A stretch of DNA of 64,000 nucleotides, from contig NC_013929.1 of NCBI RefSeq assembly GCF_000091305.1, positions 9,672,001-9,736,000 of the forward strand. Reading direction: 5' to 3'. The DNA comes from Streptomyces scabiei 87.22 (GTDB lineage Bacteria > Actinomycetota > Actinomycetes > Streptomycetales > Streptomycetaceae). Shown here piece by piece: positions 57,876 through 64,000 of the stretch. How positions within the stretch are numbered: the first letter of the stretch is position 1; every line of letters begins with the position of its first letter. The notes under the pieces are model-generated. The model made no database searches. It was given only the letters and a program-made list of their open reading frames with translations, and was not told the DNA's origin. The position numbers were made by a program, and so were the translations under genes.

Positions 57876-60425
57876 GTGAGCACTCCCCATCAGCCGGCCG
57901 AGCCGCAGGACACCGGCACGCCGGACGGACCGGCCGCTGCCGACCCGGCGGCGGACGTCGGCCTGCTGTCCGACGACCCCTTCGACATGCTGTCCGTCGC
58001 CCGCGACGACCTCCCGGCCAGGGCGCCCCGGAAGGAAGGCGCGACGGAAGAAGAGGGGAGTGAGGCGGACGGCACAGGGCCCTCCTCCCCGGTGGGCCGG
58101 CTCGCGGCGACCGTGGATCGGTTGCGCCGCGAGGTGCAGGAGGCCCAGGCGGAGGCCGACGGACGGGCCCTGATCGAACTGGCCAAGGGCATCCTCGTCG
58201 AGCGGCTGGGCTGCGGGCCCTCGCAGGCGGCACGCCAGCTCACCGAGCTGACCGAACAGGCGGGCGTGACCCCCCTCGAATTCGCCGTGGACGTCATCAA
58301 CCAGGCCGCGCGCGACCGGCTCTCCGAGGTCACCACCACCTTCCTCGCGATCACGGAGGGCCGCGAGGACGCCCCCGACACGTCGGTGGCCGACTCCCCG
58401 GCCGTACGGCTGCGGACCGCCGAGAGCGGCGCGCTGGCCGCCCACGACGCCCAGGCCGTGGCCGACTCCCTGCTGGAACACGCGCTGACCCCGCTCGGCG
58501 CCGAAGCGGTGGCCATCTGGGCGCTGGGCGCCGACGGCTCCCTCACCCTGGCGGGCAGTGCCGGCTTCCCGGCGGCGGAGGCGGCCCGCTGGCGGTACGT
58601 CCCGCCGGGGGTCGCCACGGTCGCCCGCCACGGCCTCGGCGAGCGACGGGGCCACTGGATCGGCTGTCTCTCGGAGACCGGCCTGCCCTCCATCGGCAGG
58701 CACCACCACCCCGACGGCGGCCGGGCCGCCGTACCCGCGGGCGTCGGCGGCCGCATCCACGGCGTGCTGGAGATCGTCTGGCCCACACCGCAGCCTGCCC
58801 AGTCCCCGCAGATCGTCCGCCAGATCGAGGCGCTGGCCGAGCTGTGCGCGCACGCCCTGGAGACCTTCGTCCCGTCGCCCGCCGACGGTGGCGCCCGGAC
58901 CGAGACCCAGCCGGACGTCGCCGAACTGATCCATCTGGCCGACGGTCTGCACGACCCCGCGCTGGTGCTCGTCCCGTACCTGGACGCCACCGGGGAACTC
59001 GTCGACTTCCGTATCCAGCACGTCAACAGCCGCTTCCTCGACCCGGCCGGCCGGCCGCGCGGGGTCGTCAACGGGGCCCTGCTGCTGGAGACCTATCCGA
59101 TGGCCGCCGGCGAGAGCGAGCTGTTCGGGCAGGTCGAGCGGGTCTACGCCACCGGCGAACCGTTCCGGGCCCGCCGTATGCGCCTGACGTCCCTGGTGGA
59201 CGAGGTCCCGCTGGCCGCGGTCGCCGACATCAACATCAGCCGCCACGGCGGCAGCGTGCTGCTCATCTGGCGCGTGGAGGACGAGACCGCCCGGCTGGCG
59301 AGCCTGCTGCAGCACGCCCAGCGCCTCGGCCGCATCGGCGGCTTCGAGGAGAACCTCCTCACCGGCGAGATCACCTGGAACGGCCAGCTCTACAGCCTCT
59401 ACGGCAAGCCGTCCATCAGCGGCCCGGTCCCTCTGGAGGACCTGCCCGCCCACGCCCACCCCGACGACGCCGTCGCCATCGGCAGGTTCCTGCGCACCCT
59501 GCTCCACCACCGCCGACCCGCCTCCGCGGCCTTCCGGCTCCAGCGGCCCGACGGCGTCACCCGGCACATCCGCGTCGTGGCCGAACCGGTCCTCGACTCC
59601 GACGGCCGCCTGTTTGTGGTCCGCGGCGCCTACCAGGACATCTCCGCCCACCACTGGACGGAGGTCGCCCTCGCCGCCACCCGCGACCAGCTCGCCCACT
59701 CCGAGCAGCAGGCGAGCGAACGCGACCGCCTCACCCTCCAGCTCCAGCACGCGATCATGCCGCCGGCGCAGGCACCGCTGGAGGCGCCCGGGCTGCGCGT
59801 GGCCGTGCGCTACCGGCCCGCCGAGACCCAGAACCTGGTGGGCGGCGACTGGTACGACGCGGTGGTGCTGCCGTCCGGACTGGTCCTGCTGTGCGTGGGA
59901 GACGTAGCCGGACACGGCATAGAGGCCGCCACCAGCATGGTCGTCCTGCGCAACGCCCTGCGCGGACTCGCCGTGACCGGCGCGGGACCGGGCCAGCTGC
60001 TGTCCTGGCTCAACATGGTCGCCCACCATCTCACCGGTGCCGTCACCGCCACGGCCGTCTGCGGCCTGTACGACCCCGACCACCACACCCTGCGCTGGGC
60101 CAGGGCGGGCCATCTGCCGCCCGTCCTGGTACGCGAGGGCGAAGCGACACCGCTGCCCCTGGTCAAGGGCCTGCTGCTCGGCGCGCTGCCGGAGGCCGTC
60201 TACGAGGAGCACGAGGCCCAACTGGCCGTCGACGACACCCTGCTGATGTACACGGACGGTCTGATCGAGCGCCGGGACCGGTCCGTCGAGGAGTCTCTGG
60301 CCCAGCTGCTCACGGCCGCGCGCACGGTCCCGCCGACGCTCGACCAGCAGCTGGACCGCCTGCTCACCCACAGCAGGTCCGACACGGACGACGACACCTG
60401 CATCGTGGGCGTCCAGGTGGCCTGA
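57876..60425 (+). CDS. ANTAR-GAF-PAS-PAS-PP2C (SpoIIE/RsbU-like) phosphatase
   Basis: The 849-residue multi-sensor phosphatase should dephosphorylate a STAS anti-anti-sigma factor. After an acidic leader come an ANTAR-like helix bundle (~92-145, ALIELAKGILVERLGCGPSQAARQLTELTEQAG), a GAF-like domain (~160-330), and two PAS domains (~350-470 and ~480-600; the second has GRIGGFEENLLTGEITWNGQLYSLYG). The PP2C domain (~640-849) has GGDWYDAVVLPSG, CVGDVAGHGIEAA, LMYTDGLIERRD and DDTCIVGVQV, with all metal aspartates. The start is GTG 57876 with GAGGAACAGG upstream. It follows the hybrid kinase by 76 bp. Confidence 0.92.
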   Translation: MSTPHQPAEPQDTGTPDGPAAADPAADVGLLSDDPFDMLSVARDDLPARAPRKEGATEEEGSEADGTGPSSPVGRLAATVDRLRREVQEAQAEADGRALIELAKGILVERLGCGPSQAARQLTELTEQAGVTPLEFAVDVINQAARDRLSEVTTTFLAITEGREDAPDTSVADSPAVRLRTAESGALAAHDAQAVADSLLEHALTPLGAEAVAIWALGADGSLTLAGSAGFPAAEAARWRYVPPGVATVARHGLGERRGHWIGCLSETGLPSIGRHHHPDGGRAAVPAGVGGRIHGVLEIVWPTPQPAQSPQIVRQIEALAELCAHALETFVPSPADGGARTETQPDVAELIHLADGLHDPALVLVPYLDATGELVDFRIQHVNSRFLDPAGRPRGVVNGALLLETYPMAAGESELFGQVERVYATGEPFRARRMRLTSLVDEVPLAAVADINISRHGGSVLLIWRVEDETARLASLLQHAQRLGRIGGFEENLLTGEITWNGQLYSLYGKPSISGPVPLEDLPAHAHPDDAVAIGRFLRTLLHHRRPASAAFRLQRPDGVTRHIRVVAEPVLDSDGRLFVVRGAYQDISAHHWTEVALAATRDQLAHSEQQASERDRLTLQLQHAIMPPAQAPLEAPGLRVAVRYRPAETQNLVGGDWYDAVVLPSGLVLLCVGDVAGHGIEAATSMVVLRNALRGLAVTGAGPGQLLSWLNMVAHHLTGAVTATAVCGLYDPDHHTLRWARAGHLPPVLVREGEATPLPLVKGLLLGALPEAVYEEHEAQLAVDDTLLMYTDGLIERRDRSVEESLAQLLTAARTVPPTLDQQLDRLLTHSRSDTDDDTCIVGVQVA

Positions 60426-60441
60426 CCGGGCCCTCTGCCGA

Positions 60442-60479
60442 CCGTCGCCCGTGCCCGGGCGCACGCGCCCGGGCGACGG
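60442..60479 (+). terminator. Hairpin after the PP2C phosphatase gene
   Basis: Two nested foldings are possible: GCCCGGGCG/CGCCCGGGC with a 4-nt loop (60453-60474), or the longer-range CCGTCGCCCG (60442-60451) with CGGGCGACGG (60470-60479). Either makes a strong GC hairpin 17 bp or more after the stop codon. Confidence 0.75.
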
Positions 60480-60599
60480 CCCGGATCCGGACGTTCACGA
60501 CCTCTCCGCTCGACGGGACGTCTGTGAACGCGAGAGACGGGCACACGGACTGTACGACGACGGTTTCGAGGACGGTTCGAGGACAGAACGGGGAAGCCG

Positions 60600-61004
60600 G
60601 TGACGATCAAGGCGAAGGGCTGGGCACATTCGTTTCCCGTCTCCGGGGGAGTGCGGGCCGGCCGGCGATGGACACGGAGGAAGCTGGAATCCCTGCCGTG
60701 GACCGCCGACGAGCCGCAGACGGTGGACGCCATCGTCCTGGCGGTGTCCGAACTGCTCACCAACGCCCATGTGCACGCCCACAGCGACGCACATCTCATC
60801 CTCACCTGGGACGGTGAGTGCCTCCAGGTGAGCGTCCACGACGAGGACCCCACTCTCCCGCGCCAGCGCCATCCGGAGGCCGGTGAGGTCTCCGGCCGTG
60901 GCGTGGGCATCGTACGGATGCTCGCCGACGAGCTGGAGATGAAGTGCCAGCGGCACGGCAAGACCGTCTCGGCATGCTTCCGTCCGGCCGCCGGCGGACG
61001 GTAG
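60600..61004 (+). CDS. RsbW-like anti-sigma kinase (HATPase)
   Basis: The 134-residue protein has the GHKL ATPase boxes: N-box LAVSELLTNAHVHAH, G1 VSVHDEDP and G2 SGRGVGIVRMLADELEM. Such small kinases bind SigB-type sigma factors or phosphorylate STAS antagonists. The start is GTG 60600 with GGGGAAG upstream. It is convergent with the sigma factor gene 44 bp away and close to STAS and RsbA-like genes. The sigma factor at 61049 is the obvious candidate partner (inference). Upstream, GACGGTTTCGAG/GACGGTTCGAG repeats lie near 60559-60582. Confidence 0.88.
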   Translation: MTIKAKGWAHSFPVSGGVRAGRRWTRRKLESLPWTADEPQTVDAIVLAVSELLTNAHVHAHSDAHLILTWDGECLQVSVHDEDPTLPRQRHPEAGEVSGRGVGIVRMLADELEMKCQRHGKTVSACFRPAAGGR

Positions 61005-61048
61005 CGGCCGGACGGATGACGAGGGCGGAACGGGGCTGGGCGACCGGT

Positions 61049-61900
61049 TCAGTTCGTGGTCAGCATGCCCCGGCGCAGGCGGGCGAGGGTGCGTGAGAGC
61101 AGGCGGGACACATGCATCTGCGAGCAGCCGAGGTGTTCGGCGATCTGGGCCTGCGTGAGTTCCTCGACGAACCGCATGTGGATGATCCGCCGGTCCCGGT
61201 CGCCCAGTTCGGAGAGGAGCGGAGCCAGGGCGTGGAAGTCCTCGACCAGCTCCATGCCGGCGTCCTCGCTGCCGATGAAGTCCGCGAGCGCCGCCTCCCC
61301 GGTCTCGTCTCCGCCGATGGCGGCGTCGAGGGAGGAGGAGTTGTAGCCGTTGGCGGCCAGGCGCGCTTCGATGACCTCGTCCTCGGAGAGATTCATCAGC
61401 TCGGCCAGCTCCTTGACCGTCGGGCTGCGGCCCAGGCGGCTGCTGAGCTCGTCGGTGGCCCGCGCGAGTTCGACGCGGGCCTCCTTCAGCCGCCGGGGCA
61501 CGTGCACGGCCCAGGAGGTGTCGCGGAAGAACCGCCTGATCTCCCCGACGATGTAGGGGACGGCGAAGGTGGTGAACTCCACCTCGCGCGACAGTTCGAA
61601 CCGGTCGATGGCCTTGATCAGACCGATCATGCCGACCTGGACGATGTCCTCCATCTCGTCCGCGCCCCGGCTGCGGAACCGGCCGGCCGCGTAGCGGACG
61701 AGGGAGATGTTCATCTCGATCAAGGTGTTGCGCGCGTACTGGTACTCGCGGGTTCCCTCTTCGAGGACGGTCAGCTGCTCGAAGAAGAGTTTGGACAACG
61801 AGCGCGCGTCCTTGGGCGCCACCTTCAGCGGATCGGAGACTTCCGGCAGCCGAGCGGTGGTGCGACCGACACTCGTCCCCACAGTCGTTGTCGCCGTCAT
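61049..61900 (-). CDS. SigB/SigF/SigG-family RNA polymerase sigma factor
   Basis: The 283-residue sigma factor has region 2 (YARNTLIEMNISLVRYAAGRFRSRGADEMEDIVQVGMIGLIKAIDRFELSREVEFTTFAVPYIVGEIRRFFRD), region 3 (VPRRLKEARVELARATDELSSRLGRSPTVKELAELMNLSEDEVIEA) and region 4 (SELGDRDRRIIHMRFVEELTQAQIAEHLGCSQMHVSRLLSRTL). It belongs to the general-stress/sporulation group controlled by partner switching. The ATG at 61900 has GAGG upstream. It is divergent from a STAS gene and convergent with the RsbW-like gene. I do not assign it to a named S. coelicolor paralogue. Confidence 0.94.
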   Translation of the reverse strand: MTATTTVGTSVGRTTARLPEVSDPLKVAPKDARSLSKLFFEQLTVLEEGTREYQYARNTLIEMNISLVRYAAGRFRSRGADEMEDIVQVGMIGLIKAIDRFELSREVEFTTFAVPYIVGEIRRFFRDTSWAVHVPRRLKEARVELARATDELSSRLGRSPTVKELAELMNLSEDEVIEARLAANGYNSSSLDAAIGGDETGEAALADFIGSEDAGMELVEDFHALAPLLSELGDRDRRIIHMRFVEELTQAQIAEHLGCSQMHVSRLLSRTLARLRRGMLTTN

Positions 61901-61991
61901 CCTTGCTTTCCTCTCTCACTGGTCAGCCGGCCTCCGTCCGTGGACTCGGCCGCCGGCGAGGCGCCTACCCCGTCCGCCCGCGGTCATGCCT

Positions 61992-61997
61992 GGGTAT
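61992..61997 (+). promoter_or_regulatory. SigB-type -10 element before the STAS gene
   Basis: GGGTAT (61992-61997) matches the -10 of SigB-family promoters and points toward the STAS-RsbA operon at 62095. A GTCCG about 15 bp upstream is a poor -35 match to GTTT. If active, it would place the regulators under their own sigma factor. Confidence 0.4.
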
Positions 61998-62094
61998 TTC
62001 ACGCGCGATTCCGGGCATCCGACAGGCAAGGGCACGAGTTATACGATGACGTGTCCGTGGCCCGCGGGGGCAGCCTGAGGCAGGGGGAGAGAAC

Positions 62095-62454
62095 GTGGAC
62101 GTCTCTCATGGCGCGGACAGGACGATGCCCGGGCCGTCGCGCGGCGGCGCGGTGCTGGAGATCCGCTCTCTGCCCGGTCGTCCTGGTATTCGTGCTGCTG
62201 GAGAAGTCAACGTGATCACCCGAGCGTCCTGGGAACAAGGACTGGAGGACCTGGCGAGCGTCCACACCGACGTCTCGTTCGTGGAACTGTCCGACCTGAT
62301 GTCCATCGACGTGGGCGGCGCGGCGGCGCTGGCGGTCACCGCGCAGCGCCTGGACAGCGGCCGCATCGTGGTGGACCGTCCGCCGCCGGAGCTGGAGCGC
62401 ATCCTGCACATCTTCTGGCCCGGCCATACGAGGATCGAGGTGGCGGCACGATGA
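62095..62454 (+). CDS. STAS-domain anti-anti-sigma-like protein
   Basis: The 119-residue protein has a STAS-like fold: VLEIRSLPGRPGIRAAGEVNVITRASWEQGLEDLASVHTDVSFVELSDLMSIDVGGAAALAVTAQRLDSGRIVVDRPPPELERILHIF. The phosphorylatable position lies in ELSDLMSIDVGGAAAL, where the Ser of MSIDVGG aligns with the usual site. It should bind an RsbW-like kinase and so release the sigma factor (family knowledge). The start is GTG 62095 with GGGGGAGAG upstream; ATG 62128 is an alternative. Its stop overlaps the start of the RsbA-like gene. Confidence 0.83.
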   Translation: MDVSHGADRTMPGPSRGGAVLEIRSLPGRPGIRAAGEVNVITRASWEQGLEDLASVHTDVSFVELSDLMSIDVGGAAALAVTAQRLDSGRIVVDRPPPELERILHIFWPGHTRIEVAAR

Positions 62455-63380
62455 GTACGGCCACCCCTGGCGAACGCTTCGTGCACCCCGCGTTGTTCTA
62501 CCGGGGCCCGGAGCAGTACGTGGCGGGCACGGTGCCGTTCCTGGCGGAGGGGCTGGCCGCCGGAGAAGCCGTCGCGGTGGCCGTTCCCGGCCCTCAGCTC
62601 GAACGGGTCAGGGCCGGTCTGGGAGCGGGCGCCGCCGAGGTCGAGTTCCTCGACATGACCCGGGTGGGCCGCAACCCGGGACGGATCATCCCCGGTGTCC
62701 TGCGCGCCTTCGCCGACGCCCACCCGACGCGCCGGGTACGGATCGTCGGAGAGCCGATCTGGGCCGGTCGCTCGGCGGACGAGTACCCGGCGTGCGTCCA
62801 GCACGAGGCACTCATCAACGCGGCCTTCCAGGGCCGTGAGGTGACGATCCTCTGCCCGTACGACGCGGACGCCCTGAAGCCGGAGGTGCTCGCCGACGCC
62901 CACGCCACCCATCCCGTCGTCATCGACACCGGAGTCGAACGGGCCAGCGACGCCTACGATCCCGACCGCGTCGTCGCCCGCTACAACCAGCCGCTCGCCC
63001 ATCCGCCCGGCGCCGCGTCCCTGTCGTTCGACGCCGACGCGCTCCCCGAGGCCCGCTCCTTCGCGGTCCGCGAGGCCGGCCGACTGGGCCTCGCCGAGGA
63101 CCGGCGGCAGGATCTGATGCTGGCGGTGGCGGAACTGACCACCAACAGCGTGGTGCACGGCGGTGGCACGGGCACCCTGCGGATCTGGGCGGACGGTCAC
63201 CGGATCGTCTGCGAGGTCCACGACCGGGGCCGGCTGACCGATCCGCTGGCCGGCCGCCGGCCTCCGGCCCGTGACCAGGTGGGCGGGCGAGGACTGATGC
63301 TGGTCCACTACGTCACCGACCTCGTCCGCCTCCACACCGCGCCGGACGGCACGACCGTCCGCTTCCACCTCGACGGCTGA
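62451..63380 (+). CDS. RsbA-like regulator: MEDS domain plus HATPase
   Basis: The 309-residue protein joins an N-terminal MEDS sensor (FVHPALFYRGPEQYVAGTVPFLAEGLAAGEAVAVAVPGPQLERVR, residues ~10-170) to a C-terminal GHKL ATPase (~190-309). The ATPase has AVAELTTNSVVHGGGTGTLRIW, CEVHDRGRLTDPL and GGRGLMLVHYVTDLVRLH. This arrangement is known as anti-sigma regulatory RsbA. It may sense a redox or small-molecule signal and phosphorylate the STAS protein. The ATG at 62451 overlaps the STAS stop, so the pair is made together. Confidence 0.9.
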   Translation: MSTATPGERFVHPALFYRGPEQYVAGTVPFLAEGLAAGEAVAVAVPGPQLERVRAGLGAGAAEVEFLDMTRVGRNPGRIIPGVLRAFADAHPTRRVRIVGEPIWAGRSADEYPACVQHEALINAAFQGREVTILCPYDADALKPEVLADAHATHPVVIDTGVERASDAYDPDRVVARYNQPLAHPPGAASLSFDADALPEARSFAVREAGRLGLAEDRRQDLMLAVAELTTNSVVHGGGTGTLRIWADGHRIVCEVHDRGRLTDPLAGRRPPARDQVGGRGLMLVHYVTDLVRLHTAPDGTTVRFHLDG

Positions 63381-63431
63381 CGACCCCCGCCCCGTCCGCC
63401 TCGCTCGCGCCGGACGGGATAGGGTGCGCCG

Positions 63432-63860
63432 ATGTCACCGATCAGACAGTTCCAGGTCACCTTCGACTGCGCGGAGCCCGAGCGTCTGGCTCGCTTCTGG
63501 TGCGAGGTGCTCGGGTACGAAGTACCGCCGCCGCCGCAGGGGTTCGGCACCTGGGACGACTTCCACCGCTCGCAGTCCCCGGAGGACCGGGGCTCCTGGT
63601 TCGCCTGCGGCGATCCCTCGGGTGTCGGCCCGCGCCTGTATTTCCAGCGTGTTCCCGAGGGCAAGACGGCCAAGAACCGGGTCCATCTCGATGTGCGGGT
63701 CGGTACCGGGCTCGTGGGTGAGGAGCGCCTGGCCACGCTGGAGGCCGAATGCACGCGCCTGCTCGCGCTGGGCGCGGTCCGTGTGGAGCTCCTGTACGAC
63801 GGCACCGACGCGTGCATCGTGATGCAGGACATCGAGGGCAACGAGTTCTGTCTCGACTGA
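63432..63860 (+). CDS. VOC-superfamily (glyoxalase-like) protein
   Basis: The 142-residue protein shows the vicinal-oxygen-chelate layout: FQVTFDCAEPERLARFWCEVLGYEVPPPP, PRLYFQRVPEGKTAKNRVHLDVRVG and the C-terminal MQDIEGNEFCLD. It has two beta-alpha-beta-beta modules with a His in VHLDV and Glu in GNEF as candidate metal ligands. The substrate is unknown. It starts 51 bp after the RsbA-like gene and is probably separate. Confidence 0.88.
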   Translation: MSPIRQFQVTFDCAEPERLARFWCEVLGYEVPPPPQGFGTWDDFHRSQSPEDRGSWFACGDPSGVGPRLYFQRVPEGKTAKNRVHLDVRVGTGLVGEERLATLEAECTRLLALGAVRVELLYDGTDACIVMQDIEGNEFCLD

Positions 63861-63871
63861 GTCCGTCCCGC

Positions 63872-64000
63872 CTACCCGGTCACCTCTTCCACGAGGGGAG
63901 CCTCCCAGGGGCGGGGGCCGGTGCCGTCCGTCCATGCCCGCAGGGCTTCCCCGTCCACGCAGACGATCCCGCACTGATCGGCGTACTCCAGTGCGGGCGC
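63872..64000 (-). CDS. C-terminal fragment of a protein, possibly Mrr-type restriction endonuclease-like
   Basis: Only the last 42 codons are present; the gene enters from the right edge and ends at TAG 63872. The fragment reads APALEYADQCGIVCVDGEAL, then RAWTDGTGPRPWEAPLVEEVTG. The pattern of a helix, a short strand (GIVCVDGEAL) and a Trp-rich end resembles the C-terminus of Mrr-like nuclease domains, but this is a weak guess from a short piece. High third-position GC supports coding. It is convergent with the VOC gene, with 11 bp between the stops. Confidence 0.5.
   Translation of the reverse strand, partial: APALEYADQCGIVCVDGEALRAWTDGTGPRPWEAPLVEEVTG

Noticed and set aside
55358..57883. 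841-codon minus-strand frame opposite the hybrid kinase
   Set aside because: It is a shadow of the kinase coding strand.

Overview
The window is high-GC actinobacterial DNA, almost certainly from a Streptomyces chromosome. Third codon positions are nearly all G or C, GTG/TTG starts are common, and ATGA/GTGA stop-start overlaps are frequent. Sugar ABC operons lack their own ATPase, there is a SapA-type spore protein, and SigB-type partner-switching regulators are present. I see no tRNA, rRNA, CRISPR array, phage genes or insertion sequences.

Left part (1-21.9 kb), plant-glycoside use. A minus-strand operon carries an MFS importer, an acyl (feruloyl-like) esterase and a GH78 alpha-L-rhamnosidase cut by the left edge. 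It is divergent from a LacI regulator and followed by an HSL-type esterase. A minus-strand redox module (DsbA-like, unusual MBL-fold protein, SnoaL-like protein) lies downstream of a MarR gene and a strong inverted repeat. Next come a Tat-exported solute-binding protein, a second LacI regulator, a sugar ABC importer and two more GH78 rhamnosidases, one with a Tat signal and one without a signal. Operators of the AACGTT type precede these units, so they probably form one LacI regulon. A broken GntR regulator ends the region.

Middle (21.9-35.5 kb). A histone-H1-like Lys/Ala-rich protein and a divergent unknown gene come first. A metY-metX-DUF1684 methionine operon follows, preceded by a 23-residue cysteine-ending leader peptide that looks like a cysteine attenuator. 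Then come a methyltransferase and a DrrAB-type ABC exporter in an operon with a DUF4097 protein and a ribbon-helix-helix protein. A field of 10-11 bp-phased TGGC repeats lies upstream of that operon. An MFS exporter, a SapA-like secreted protein, a TOPRIM protein and two small proteins complete the section.

35.7-50.9 kb is a complete high-affinity (group 1h type) [NiFe]-hydrogenase locus on the plus strand: hypX, small and large subunits, a NifU-like protein, three poorly characterised conserved proteins, the maturation protease, a 34-residue peptide, and hypA, B, F, C, D, E. Every step of cofactor assembly is covered, including aerobic CO-ligand synthesis by HypX.

Right end (51-64 kb), stress signalling. 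It holds a YCII protein/ECF-sigma pair, a 1422-residue soluble hybrid histidine kinase with fungal Nik1-like HAMP repeats, an ANTAR-GAF-PAS-PAS-PP2C phosphatase, an RsbW-like kinase, a SigB/F-type sigma factor, a STAS protein and an RsbA-like MEDS-ATPase. Together these form a full partner-switching circuit. A VOC protein and the C-terminus of a minus-strand gene reach the right edge.
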